The position numbers and the translations under genes are program-made. A stretch of 64,000 bases of DNA, from assembly GCF_000974445.1 (NCBI RefSeq), contig NZ_BBOJ01000010.1:62001-126000 (forward strand), in the 5' to 3' direction. The stretch is from Lentzea aerocolonigenes (GTDB lineage: Bacteria > Actinomycetota > Actinomycetes > Mycobacteriales > Pseudonocardiaceae). Of this stretch, positions 36,529 through 44,966 are shown one piece after another; position 1 is the stretch's first letter, and each line of letters starts with the position of its first letter. The notes beneath the pieces are model-generated. The model ran no database searches. It was given only the letters and a program-made list of their open reading frames with translations, and was not told the origin of the DNA.

Positions 36529-36554
36529 GGGCCGGCTCCAGGAGGAGCCGGCCC
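36529..36554 (-). terminator. Rho-independent terminator of the minus-strand NRPS/halogenase operon
   Basis: An 11-bp perfect stem (GGGCCGGCTCC at 36529-36539, complement at 36544-36554) with a 4-nt loop lies 14 bp past the halogenase stop. Read on the minus strand it is followed by GTTTTCC. Confidence 0.85.
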
Positions 36555-36568
36555 GCGGTGGTCCGGAA

Positions 36569-37912
36569 TCAGAAGCCGGGCGCCGAGGTGGGAGCCCGAA
36601 GCGTGCCGAGGTAGGGGTGCCAGAGGTGGTCGGGGTTGGCCTCCACGGCGGCGACGACCTCCTTCATCGCCTTGAGCGCCTTGGGTTCCTCCCCGTCGTA
36701 GACGTCGCCCTGGAGCATCTTGAGCACGTCCACCCGGTAGCGGTGGTCCTGCACGAACGCGGTGAAGAGCACGTTGAGCCGGTAGTAGATGGAGATGAAC
36801 TCGTACCAGTACTTCACCGCGCGCCGCAGCTTGTTCTCGTACGTGGCGAAGCGATCCTTGTCGTAGGAGCCCGCCGCGTGCGCGGCGATGATGTCCTGGG
36901 AGGCGATGCGGGCGCTGTTCAACGCGACGCTCACACCGCTCGAGAAGATCGGGTCGACGAACCGCGCCGCGTCGCCGATCAGGATGAACCGGTCGCCACA
37001 GATCTGCTTCATCGCGTAGCTGTAGTCGCCCTCGACCTTGAACGGACGCAGCCGCTGCGAGTTCTTGAGCGCGTCGAACAGCTCCGGGCGGCTCGACACG
37101 AAGTCCCAGAAGAACTCCTCGCGGTCGCCGGAGCCTTCACGGAACCGCTTCTTCTGCGTCACCACGCCGATCGACGTGATCGTGTCGGTGATCGGGATCT
37201 GCCACACCCAGGTGTCCTTGATGGGCAGGAAGTGCACGAAGATGTGGTCGGCCTGCGAGGAGTCGCCGGCGAACGCCTCCCGGTCGAGCCCCTCGAACCA
37301 GGTGTGCACCGCGTACTGGTCGAACACCGGGTCGTTGACCTTCACCTTGAGCTGCTTGCCGAGCAGCGTCTGCCGGCCGGACGCGTCGACCACCATGCGC
37401 GCGGTGAACGGGACGTCACGAGGCCCGAACCGGCACGTCAGCCGCACCAGTTCCGGGTCGGAGAAGTCGACGTCGCGCACCCGCACACCGTTGAACACGG
37501 TGGCACCCTGCTCCTGCGCGTGCTTGAGCAGGATCGCGTCGAACCGGCCCCGGTCGACGTGGAACGTGTAGTCGCGGTCGACGCCGGGCTGGTTGCGTTC
37601 CACGAACGCGATGTCCGCGGTCCAGCCGTGGCTCAGGCCGCTGTACCCCATCTTCGGGATGTCCCGCGACTCGGCGGAGGTCCAGGAGGCGCCGTACTTC
37701 TTCGGGAAGTTCGCCTCGTCGATCTTCTCCAGCGCGCCGATCTCGGCGAGCACCGGCGTCGTGGCGGGCACGAGCGACTCGCCGACGTGCTCGCGCGGGA
37801 ACGTCTCGCTCTCGAAGACCACCACGGACATGCCGGCCCTGGCCAGGTAGGACGCCATCGTGGAACCGGCGGGGCCGCCGCCGATGATCGCGACGTCGTA
37901 GTCGGGGCTCAT
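36569..37912 (-). CDS. FAD-dependent halogenase acting on a carrier-bound aryl group
   Basis: The 447-residue flavoprotein has FAD motif GGGPAGST (residues 11-18), the halogenase signature WVWQIP (near 223) and FVDPIFSSGV (near 317), all typical of the PltA/ChlB4/HrmQ group that chlorinates carrier-tethered pyrrole or phenol substrates. HVGESLVPAT near 48 is also a group feature. The ATG overlaps the stop of the discrete carrier protein gene (ATGA), which suggests that carrier holds the substrate. With the 6-MSA-type PKS and KSIII-like enzyme nearby, chlorination of a 6-methylsalicylyl thioester is the best prediction. FADH2 would come from the flavin reductase at 22261-22752. Last gene of the minus operon. 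Confidence 0.92.
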   Translation of the reverse strand: MSPDYDVAIIGGGPAGSTMASYLARAGMSVVVFESETFPREHVGESLVPATTPVLAEIGALEKIDEANFPKKYGASWTSAESRDIPKMGYSGLSHGWTADIAFVERNQPGVDRDYTFHVDRGRFDAILLKHAQEQGATVFNGVRVRDVDFSDPELVRLTCRFGPRDVPFTARMVVDASGRQTLLGKQLKVKVNDPVFDQYAVHTWFEGLDREAFAGDSSQADHIFVHFLPIKDTWVWQIPITDTITSIGVVTQKKRFREGSGDREEFFWDFVSSRPELFDALKNSQRLRPFKVEGDYSYAMKQICGDRFILIGDAARFVDPIFSSGVSVALNSARIASQDIIAAHAAGSYDKDRFATYENKLRRAVKYWYEFISIYYRLNVLFTAFVQDHRYRVDVLKMLQGDVYDGEEPKALKAMKEVVAAVEANPDHLWHPYLGTLRAPTSAPGF

Positions 37913-38181
37913 GCGCGACCCGCCTCGACGACGGATTCCTCGTGCAGCATCGCGGCGATCGTGCGGATGTCCGCGAAGTTCTTCGCGTCGATCTTGGCCA
38001 GCGGCACGTGCACGGCGAACTCGTCGCGGATGAACGCCATCAGCACCGCGATCCGCAGCGAGTCGAGGATGCCAGACTCGATCAACGGCGTCGTGGCCGT
38101 GAGCGCCTGGTCGCCGCTGTCCGCCAGGAACTCCCGCCTCACGAAGGCGAGGAGCGCGGACGTGTAGTTTTCCTCGGTCAT
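37909..38181 (-). CDS. Discrete acyl/peptidyl carrier protein (CloN5/ChlB2-like)
   Basis: The 90-residue carrier protein has its phosphopantetheine serine in ESGILDSLRIAVL (Ser near residue 41). DAKNFADIRTIAAMLHE near the C-terminus is typical of the stand-alone carriers that hold aryl or pyrrolyl groups for halogenation (CloN5, PltL group). ATG 38181 overlaps the upstream NRPS stop, and its own stop overlaps the halogenase start. It probably receives the 6-methylsalicylyl group from the KSIII-like acyltransferase and presents it to the halogenase. A different aryl or prolyl-derived substrate is possible, but no proline-type A domain or acyl-CoA dehydrogenase is seen in the window. Confidence 0.88.
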   Translation of the reverse strand: MTEENYTSALLAFVRREFLADSGDQALTATTPLIESGILDSLRIAVLMAFIRDEFAVHVPLAKIDAKNFADIRTIAAMLHEESVVEAGRA

Positions 38182-41100
38182 CCCATCCCACTTTCGTCCA
38201 GCAGCAGTGATTCCGCGGCCAGTTCTTCGTCGGACATCTGGTCGAGCTCGGCCCGCACCTGCTCCTCGACCACCTCGGCGAGGTCGGCGACGGTGCCGCC
38301 CTCGAAGACCGCGCGCATCGGCACGGTCACCTCGAACTCGGACTGGATCGTCGCGATCAGCCGGATCGCGAGGATCGAGTTGCCACCGCTCGAGAAGAAG
38401 TGGCTGTGGGCACCCACGGGCACACCGAGCAGGTCGGTGAAGATCTCCGCGACGCGTTCCTCGACGACGCCGCGCGGTGCCACGAGGCCCTCGTCCGCCA
38501 CGTCGGTGACGGGGAGTGCGGCGTGGTCGAGCTTTCCGTTGGCGTTCAACGGGAACGCGTCGAGCGCGGTGAACGTGCCCGGCACCATGTACGCGGGCAG
38601 CTTCTCCTCGCACCAGCCGGTCAGCGGCACATCACCCGCGACCGGGACGTAGTACGCGGCCAGCACGCCGTCCCGTGCCACCACGACGGCGTCGCGCACG
38701 TCGGGGTGTTCGCTGATCACGGCGGCGATCTCGCCGAGCTCGACCCGGTAGCCCCGGATCTTGACCTGGTGGTCGCGCCGGCCGAGGAAGTCCACGTCAC
38801 CGCTCGGCAGCAACCGCGCCAGGTCACCGGTCCGGTAGAGCCGCGCACCGGGCGGCCCGTACGGGTCCGGCAGGAAGCGTTCCGCCGTCAGGCCCGGCCG
38901 GTTCGCGTAGCCGCGCGCGAGACCGGCGCCGCCCACGAACACCTCGCCGACCACGCCGACCGGCACGGGCCGCAGCAGGTCGTCGAGCACGTGCATCGTC
39001 ACGCCCGGCAGCGGTTTCCCGATCGGCACGGAGTCACCGATCGGCTCGCGCACCGGATGGACGCACGTGCCGACCGAGGCCTCGGTCGGGCCGTACTCGT
39101 TGACCAGGTCGCAATGCACCCACTGCCGCGCGAGCCCGGGCGGCAACGCCTCACCCGCGACGACGATCACGTCGGCCAGTCCCGCCCGCTCCTCGGGCGT
39201 CAGCTGATGCGACAGCACGTCGAGGTGGCCAGGCGTGAGCTTGATGAACCCGAACGGCGCGGCCTCGCGCAGCTTCGAGCCGAGTTCGGAGAGGTCGAGG
39301 TCCTGCGGCAGCAGGTGCGTCGTGTGGCCGGCCAGCAGCGGCGCCCACACGTTCGGCACGACGAGGTCGAACGCGACCGACGAGAACACCGGTGCACCAC
39401 CGGTCTTCGCGAGCTTCTCCACCGCCCAGCGGACGTGGTTCGCGAGGCCGCGGTGCGGCACCTGCACGCCCTTGGGCCTGCCGGTCGAGCCGGACGTGTA
39501 GATCACGTAGGCGAGGGAGTCCAGGTCGGTTCGCCGGGGCAACGGGCTCGCGTCGCCCTCGTCGACGGCCGCCAGGACCACCCGTCCGCCGAACCGGTCG
39601 CGGTAGGCCTCCGCGGTGATCAGGACGTCCGCCTTCGCGTCCGCCAGCACGTACCCGACGCGGTCGGCGGGGAAGTCCGGGTCGAGCGGCACGTAGGCGG
39701 CGCCCGCCTTCCACACCGCGAGGAACGCGGCGGGAAGATCGGCACCGCGATCGAGCAGCACACCGACCACGGACTCGGGACCGACACCGGCGTTCCTCAG
39801 CCGGTGCGCGAGACGGTTGGCGTGCGCGTCGAGCCCGGCGTACGTCACGCTCGTGCCCTCCGTCACCAGCGCGATCGCGTCCGGGGTCGCGGCGGCCTGC
39901 CGTTCGAACTCGTCGAGCACCGACGTGACGACCGGTTCGACCGGGTTGCTGCTCCACTCCCGCACGGCCTGCCGCTCTTCGGCGGTCAGCAGGTCCACAG
40001 TGTCCAGTCGCGTGCGCGGACTCACCGCCAGAGACCGGAGCATGTGCTGGAAGTGCCGCGACATCCGTTCGATCGTCGAGTGGTCGAACAACGCGGTCGC
40101 GTACTCCAGCATGCCGGTCATCGACCCGTCGGACTGCTTGCGCAGGTACAGCGTCAGGTCCGTCTTCGCGACCTGGGAGGCAGCGACCAAAGTGGACAGT
40201 TCCGCGTCGTCCTCCGGTGCGCCGGTCAGCTCGTCGCCGTGGAAGTCGAACGCGACCTGGTAGAGCGGCGTGCGGGACAGGTCCCGTTCGGGTGCCAGCT
40301 CGGCGACGAGCTGCTCGAACGGGAGCTCCTGGTGCGCGAACGCCTCCTTGCACGTGTTGCGCACGGTCTCGAGCGCCTGCTCGAACGTCATGTCCCCGGC
40401 GAGCCGGCACCGCAGCACCAGGCTGTTGAGGAAGAACCCGACGACGTTCTCGACCTCGGGCCGGTCCCGTCCCGCGACCGGCGTACCGACCACCACGTCC
40501 CACTGCGCGGTGTAGCGGGCGAGCACGGTCGCGTACGCGGTGAGCATCGTCATGAACGGCGTGGCGTCGCTGCGCCTGCCCAGCTCGGCCAGCGCTTCGG
40601 TGACCTGCGCCGGGATGGTGAAGCTCACCACCGCACCCCGTGCCTCGCGGGCGGCGGGCCTCGGCCGGTCGGTGCGCAGAGCCAGCGGGGCCGCCCCCTC
40701 CAGCACCTGACGCCAATGCGTCAGCTCGCCCTCCAGCACGTCGTCGGTGAGCCGTTCCCGTTGCCACACCGCGTAGTCGGCGTACTGGACGTCCGCCGCG
40801 GGAAGCTCACGACCTGCCAGCAGCTCGTGGAACTCCCGCTCGAGCACGGCGGACGACCAGCCGTCGCACACGATGTGATGCATCAGCACGACCAGCCGCT
40901 GCAGTTCTGGGAAGAGCAACGCCCGCACGACCGGGCCGCCGGCGAGGTCGAAGCCGCGGCGGGCGTCCTCGTCGAGGATCTCGGCGACCTCGTCCGGCGT
41001 GGTGCCGGTGACGACCCGCAACTCCATCGGACGAGGCGGATCGATCAGCTGCCTGGGTTCGTCGGCGTCGAACCGCGTGCGCAACGACTCGTGCCGTGCG

Positions 41101-42944
41101 ACGAGCGCGTCCAGTGCCCGCTGGACGTCGGCCTGGCCGGCCCCGGTCCGCAGGAAGAGCCCGGACACCCACTCGCGCGACCGGGGATGGATCCGGTCGA
41201 GCAGCCAGAGCCGCTGCTGGCCGAAGGACAACGGCAACGCGCCGGTGCGCGGCACCCGCGTGACCGGTACGGACGAGGCGGGCCTGGGGTCGATCAGCCG
41301 CGCCTGCGCGGTGACCGTGGTCGCGGTCAGCAGCGCCGCCAGCGGGATCTCGACCCCCGTGGCCGCGCGCAGTTTGTTGCCGAGCCTGGTCAGCTGCAGC
41401 GACGAGCCGCCGAGCCGGAAGAAGTCGTCGTGCGCGCCGACCTGGCCGACGTTCAGCAGCTCCCGCCACACACCGGCGACGAGCTGTTCGGCCTCGGTGC
41501 TGACAGCGGCGCCGGTGGTGGCGCCCGGCACCGGCAGGGCGAGCCGGTCCACCTTGCCGCTCGACGTCCTGGGGAACTCGTCGACCTCCACGAACGCCGC
41601 GGGCACATGGGTTTCCGGCAACCGCGCACCGAGGTACGCCGCCAGCTCCGCCTTCTCCCGCAGCCGCACGTACGCGGCGAGACGGGTCGCACCGTTGGCA
41701 GCGCTGAACGGCGCGACCACGGCCTGCTGGACCGCCGGGTGCGTGGCCAGCACCGTCTCGATCTCACCCGGTTCGATCCGCACGCCGTTGACCTTGACCT
41801 GGTGGTCGATCCGGCCGAGGTACTCGAACGACCCGTCGGCGCGCACCCGCGCGAGGTCGCCGCTGCGGTACAACCGGGAACCGGGAGGCCCGTCGGGATC
41901 GGGCACGAACCGCTCCGCCGTCAACGCAGGGCTGTCTAGATATCCCTGTGCCACACCGGGTCCGCCGATGAGCAGCTCACCGTCCGCAGCGATCACCACC
42001 CGCATGCCGTCGATCGGCACTCCGATCGGCACCGGCCCCGACCGCTGCAGCGAGTCGACCTCGTGCGCGGTCGTGTCGATCGAGCATTCCGTTGGCCCGT
42101 AGGTGTTCCAGACCGTGACGTCACAGTTCACCGCGGCGTTCAGGAACCGCTGCACGAGCTCCGCGTGCAGCTGCTCGCCGCCGGACGACAGCACCCGCAA
42201 CTTCGTGCAGTCCGCCCATCCCGGCTCTTCGACGAGTGCGCGCAAGACCGAGGGCACCACCTGCAGCACGGTGATCCCGTGCTCGACGACCGCACGCGTG
42301 ATGGCGGCCGCGTCCCGTTCCGCACCGACCGGCGCGAGCACGACGGTCGCCCCGCTGATCAGCGGCGCCCAGATCTCCCACCCTGCGGCGTCGAACGTGA
42401 GCGCGGTCTTCTGCAGCACCCGGTCCCCCGCTCCGAGACCGTGCGTGCGAGCGAGCCACCTCAGCTGGTTGCCGATGCCGGCGTGACTGATGACCACGCC
42501 CTTGGGCGTTCCGGTGGACCCGGAGGTGTAGAGCACGTACGCCGGGTGATCACCGGACACCGGCACGTCCGGCGCACTGACGTCTCCCGCCGCTTCGGCC
42601 ACGACGTCCGCGTCGATCACCAGACGCGGCCGGGCATCCGCGAGCACGGTCGCGATTCGTTCGGCGGGGTGTGCGGGGTCGAGCGGCACGTAGGCCGCGC
42701 CCGCCTTCCACACGGCGAGCAGCGCGACGACCAGGTCCACACCGCGCGGCAACCGTACCGCGACCCGGTCCGCGGGACGCACTCCCTTGGCCAGCAACAG
42801 GTGTGCGAGCTGGTTCGCCAGCCGGTCGAGCTCCCGACAGGACACTTCGCGGGTGCCGTCGACCAGCGCGACCGCGTCCGGTGACGACGCCGCCCGCCGC
42901 GCGATCAGTTCGTGGGTCACGGTCGAATGCGGTACGCCGTTCAT
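38178..42944 (-). CDS. NRPS A-T-C-A-T
   Basis: The 1588-residue protein has A1 (~1-490, a3 YTSGSTGTPKG near 140), T1 (RLGGSSLQL near 511), C (HHIVCDGWSS near 691), A2 (a3 YTSGSTGRPKG near 1150), T2 (SSGGNSILA near 1521) and a 25-30-residue acidic tail (EEQVRAELDQMSDEELAA) resembling the C-terminal docking segments of NRPSs. A1 pocket by eye is DAGQSGTIDK (unassigned). A2 is DLPKVAEVGK, close to the asparagine code DLTKLGEVGK with Pro for Thr at the third place. Lacking an N-terminal C domain, it should accept chains from a protein ending in C, such as the C-A-T-E-C NRPS. ATG 42944 follows GTGGAGAAACG. Its end overlaps the carrier protein gene. Confidence 0.92.
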   Translation of the reverse strand: MNGVPHSTVTHELIARRAASSPDAVALVDGTREVSCRELDRLANQLAHLLLAKGVRPADRVAVRLPRGVDLVVALLAVWKAGAAYVPLDPAHPAERIATVLADARPRLVIDADVVAEAAGDVSAPDVPVSGDHPAYVLYTSGSTGTPKGVVISHAGIGNQLRWLARTHGLGAGDRVLQKTALTFDAAGWEIWAPLISGATVVLAPVGAERDAAAITRAVVEHGITVLQVVPSVLRALVEEPGWADCTKLRVLSSGGEQLHAELVQRFLNAAVNCDVTVWNTYGPTECSIDTTAHEVDSLQRSGPVPIGVPIDGMRVVIAADGELLIGGPGVAQGYLDSPALTAERFVPDPDGPPGSRLYRSGDLARVRADGSFEYLGRIDHQVKVNGVRIEPGEIETVLATHPAVQQAVVAPFSAANGATRLAAYVRLREKAELAAYLGARLPETHVPAAFVEVDEFPRTSSGKVDRLALPVPGATTGAAVSTEAEQLVAGVWRELLNVGQVGAHDDFFRLGGSSLQLTRLGNKLRAATGVEIPLAALLTATTVTAQARLIDPRPASSVPVTRVPRTGALPLSFGQQRLWLLDRIHPRSREWVSGLFLRTGAGQADVQRALDALVARHESLRTRFDADEPRQLIDPPRPMELRVVTGTTPDEVAEILDEDARRGFDLAGGPVVRALLFPELQRLVVLMHHIVCDGWSSAVLEREFHELLAGRELPAADVQYADYAVWQRERLTDDVLEGELTHWRQVLEGAAPLALRTDRPRPAAREARGAVVSFTIPAQVTEALAELGRRSDATPFMTMLTAYATVLARYTAQWDVVVGTPVAGRDRPEVENVVGFFLNSLVLRCRLAGDMTFEQALETVRNTCKEAFAHQELPFEQLVAELAPERDLSRTPLYQVAFDFHGDELTGAPEDDAELSTLVAASQVAKTDLTLYLRKQSDGSMTGMLEYATALFDHSTIERMSRHFQHMLRSLAVSPRTRLDTVDLLTAEERQAVREWSSNPVEPVVTSVLDEFERQAAATPDAIALVTEGTSVTYAGLDAHANRLAHRLRNAGVGPESVVGVLLDRGADLPAAFLAVWKAGAAYVPLDPDFPADRVGYVLADAKADVLITAEAYRDRFGGRVVLAAVDEGDASPLPRRTDLDSLAYVIYTSGSTGRPKGVQVPHRGLANHVRWAVEKLAKTGGAPVFSSVAFDLVVPNVWAPLLAGHTTHLLPQDLDLSELGSKLREAAPFGFIKLTPGHLDVLSHQLTPEERAGLADVIVVAGEALPPGLARQWVHCDLVNEYGPTEASVGTCVHPVREPIGDSVPIGKPLPGVTMHVLDDLLRPVPVGVVGEVFVGGAGLARGYANRPGLTAERFLPDPYGPPGARLYRTGDLARLLPSGDVDFLGRRDHQVKIRGYRVELGEIAAVISEHPDVRDAVVVARDGVLAAYYVPVAGDVPLTGWCEEKLPAYMVPGTFTALDAFPLNANGKLDHAALPVTDVADEGLVAPRGVVEERVAEIFTDLLGVPVGAHSHFFSSGGNSILAIRLIATIQSEFEVTVPMRAVFEGGTVADLAEVVEEQVRAELDQMSDEELAAESLLLDESGMG

Positions 42945-43014
42945 CGTTTCTCCACTTTGTGCGCAGACAGACGGGTTGCCACGGCCGAACTTCCCGGCGG
43001 CCCCGATACTCGGC

Positions 43015-43767
43015 CTATACTTCGACTATCCGGGCGGGAACAGGCCAGCGAGCGTCCTCGCGGAACATCTCGGCGAGCCCCGCGGCCGAGTCGTCGAAGT
43101 AGAAGTGACCGCCGGGCTGGACAACAGCCTCGAACGGCCCGATGGTGAGTTCCTGCCACCGCTGCACGTCGGCGAGCGACACCGAGTCGTCGGCGTCCCC
43201 GGCGATCGCGGTGACCGGACAGGTCAGCGGAGCGCCGGCGGCGTACCGGTACGTCTCGATGATCCGGAAGTCGTTGCGCAGCGCGGGAAGCGAGAGCTCC
43301 CACAGGTCGTCGTCCGCCAGCAGCGCCGCGCCGGCGCCACCGAGGGAGCGGACGTAGGCGCGGATCTCCTCGTCGGCGAAGTCGGTGGTGCGCGGGCGGT
43401 GTGCCGGTGGTGCGTCGCAGGCCGAGACGTACAGCCTCGCCAGCCGGGACGGGAACCTGGGCTGAAGACGTCTGGCCACCTCGAACGCCACGGTGGCGCC
43501 CATGCTGTGCCCGAAGAACGCGGTCGGCCGGATCAGCCGAGGTTCGATCTCGTCCGCGATCCACCTGGCGAGCGAGGGGATGTCCTCCGGCAGCGGGTCG
43601 CCGAACCGGTCCTGACGTCCCGGGTACTGCACGGCCACGACCTCGGTGGTGGGGCCGACGAGCTCGGCCCAGCCGCGGAACGCGCTCGCCGCGCCGCCAG
43701 CGTGGGGGAAGCACACCAGCTGGCGTGGTGCCTGCGGCTGGGGCAGGAAGGAGCGGAAGGATGTCAC
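43015..43767 (-). CDS. Type II thioesterase
   Basis: The 250-residue alpha/beta hydrolase has LVCFPHAGGAA near residue 17, the Ser nucleophile in GHSMGATVAFE near 86, the acid in GDADDSVS near 190 and the His in PGGHFYF near 223. Sequence style is that of editing thioesterases from NRPS clusters that clear stalled or misprimed carrier domains. GTG 43767 overlaps the P450 stop (GTGA) and places the first strand correctly; an upstream in-frame start would duplicate P450 sequence. This is the Ser-type partner for the minus operon, distinct from the Cys-type protein at 8544-9299. Confidence 0.92.
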   Translation of the reverse strand: MTSFRSFLPQPQAPRQLVCFPHAGGAASAFRGWAELVGPTTEVVAVQYPGRQDRFGDPLPEDIPSLARWIADEIEPRLIRPTAFFGHSMGATVAFEVARRLQPRFPSRLARLYVSACDAPPAHRPRTTDFADEEIRAYVRSLGGAGAALLADDDLWELSLPALRNDFRIIETYRYAAGAPLTCPVTAIAGDADDSVSLADVQRWQELTIGPFEAVVQPGGHFYFDDSAAGLAEMFREDARWPVPARIVEV

Positions 43768-44966
43768 TGCTCCTCCACGGTGATGGGCAGGCGCTTGAGG
43801 AACCGGAAGTTGATGCTCTCCAGCCACACCGGTGAGGAGTCCACCAGCGTCAGCGAAGAGAACCGTTGCAACAGACGGGAGATCGCGATCTCGATCTCGG
43901 CCAGGGCGAGCGAAGCACCGAGGCAGTAGTGGATGCCGTGCCCGAACGACAGGTGGTCGTGTGCTTTCCGGGTCACGTCCAGCCGATCGGGAGACTCGTA
44001 CCGCTGCGGGTCGCGGTTGCCGGCACCGAGCACCAGCGCGACGGACTGGTCGCGTTCGATCCGGTGCCCGGCGATCTCGAAGTCCTCCAGGGCGACGCGG
44101 CTCGTGAACTGCACGGAGCTGTCGTAGCGCATGAACTCGTGCGCCGCGTTGGCGGCGAGCGACGGCTGCTGGCGCAACAGGGTCTGCTGGTCCGGGTGCT
44201 CGACCAGGGCGAGCACGGCGTTGCCGATCAGGTGTGTGGTCGTCGCCTGGCCCGCGTCGATGAGCAGCAGGAAGTTCGCGAAGATCTCGTCCTCTGTGTA
44301 CTCGTCGCGTGCGAGCTGACCGGAGATCATCTTCGTGAACAGGTCGGTACCGGTGCCGTCGCGACGGGCCTGGGCGCCCTCGTCGAACAGCCCGCGCAGT
44401 GCGGCGATCCGCGGCACCTCCCTGCGGGACTGGGTGAAGAACTCGTGCAGCAGTCCCTGCCAGCTCTCCAGCAGGTGCGCGCCGCGTTCGGGAACGCCCG
44501 CGAGCTGCGTGATCACGTCACGGGTCAGCGGTTCGGAGAAGTCCGCGATCACGTCCATCCCGCCGCGCCCGGCGGCCTCGTCGAGCAGCTCGTCGACCCG
44601 CGCGGTGATCACCGACCGGATCTCCTTGATGAACCGCGGTGTCAGGCCGGGACGCAACAGCTGCCGCAGCCGGGTGTGCCGGGGCGGTTCGTTGAACAGC
44701 ATCATGGGCGCCAGGGCGTCCTTCAGCGTCGCCAGCCCGGTGCGGGCGGTGGCGGGGAGCTGCTCGTAGAACGACTCGATCCGCGCACCGGACAGCCGCG
44801 GGTCCTTGGACAGCTGGGTGATCTCCTGGTGCCCCAGCACGATCCAGGTGCGCATCCACTCGTCCCAGTGCACCGGACCGAGCTCGCGCAGCCGCCGGTA
44901 GAGCGGGTACGGGTCGGTCTGCCCGTACTGGCTGAACAGGCTCGGCGTCTCGATCGACTTGGTCAC
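43764..44966 (-). CDS. Cytochrome P450 with altered I-helix acid position
   Basis: The 400-residue soluble P450 has the ExxR motif in HEFMRYDSS near residue 275 and the heme loop FGHGIHYCLG with the Cys ligand near 347, so heme binding looks intact. The I-helix reads LLIDAGQATTTHLIG near 238: the usual acid of AGxD/ET is Ala, leaving the threonine. Such changes occur in P450s doing unusual chemistry or using substrate groups for proton delivery. GTG 44966 overlaps the MFS stop, and the thioesterase start overlaps its own stop. It probably oxidises the peptide or a tethered residue, but the reaction cannot be told from sequence. Confidence 0.9.
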   Translation of the reverse strand: MTKSIETPSLFSQYGQTDPYPLYRRLRELGPVHWDEWMRTWIVLGHQEITQLSKDPRLSGARIESFYEQLPATARTGLATLKDALAPMMLFNEPPRHTRLRQLLRPGLTPRFIKEIRSVITARVDELLDEAAGRGGMDVIADFSEPLTRDVITQLAGVPERGAHLLESWQGLLHEFFTQSRREVPRIAALRGLFDEGAQARRDGTGTDLFTKMISGQLARDEYTEDEIFANFLLLIDAGQATTTHLIGNAVLALVEHPDQQTLLRQQPSLAANAAHEFMRYDSSVQFTSRVALEDFEIAGHRIERDQSVALVLGAGNRDPQRYESPDRLDVTRKAHDHLSFGHGIHYCLGASLALAEIEIAISRLLQRFSSLTLVDSSPVWLESINFRFLKRLPITVEEQ

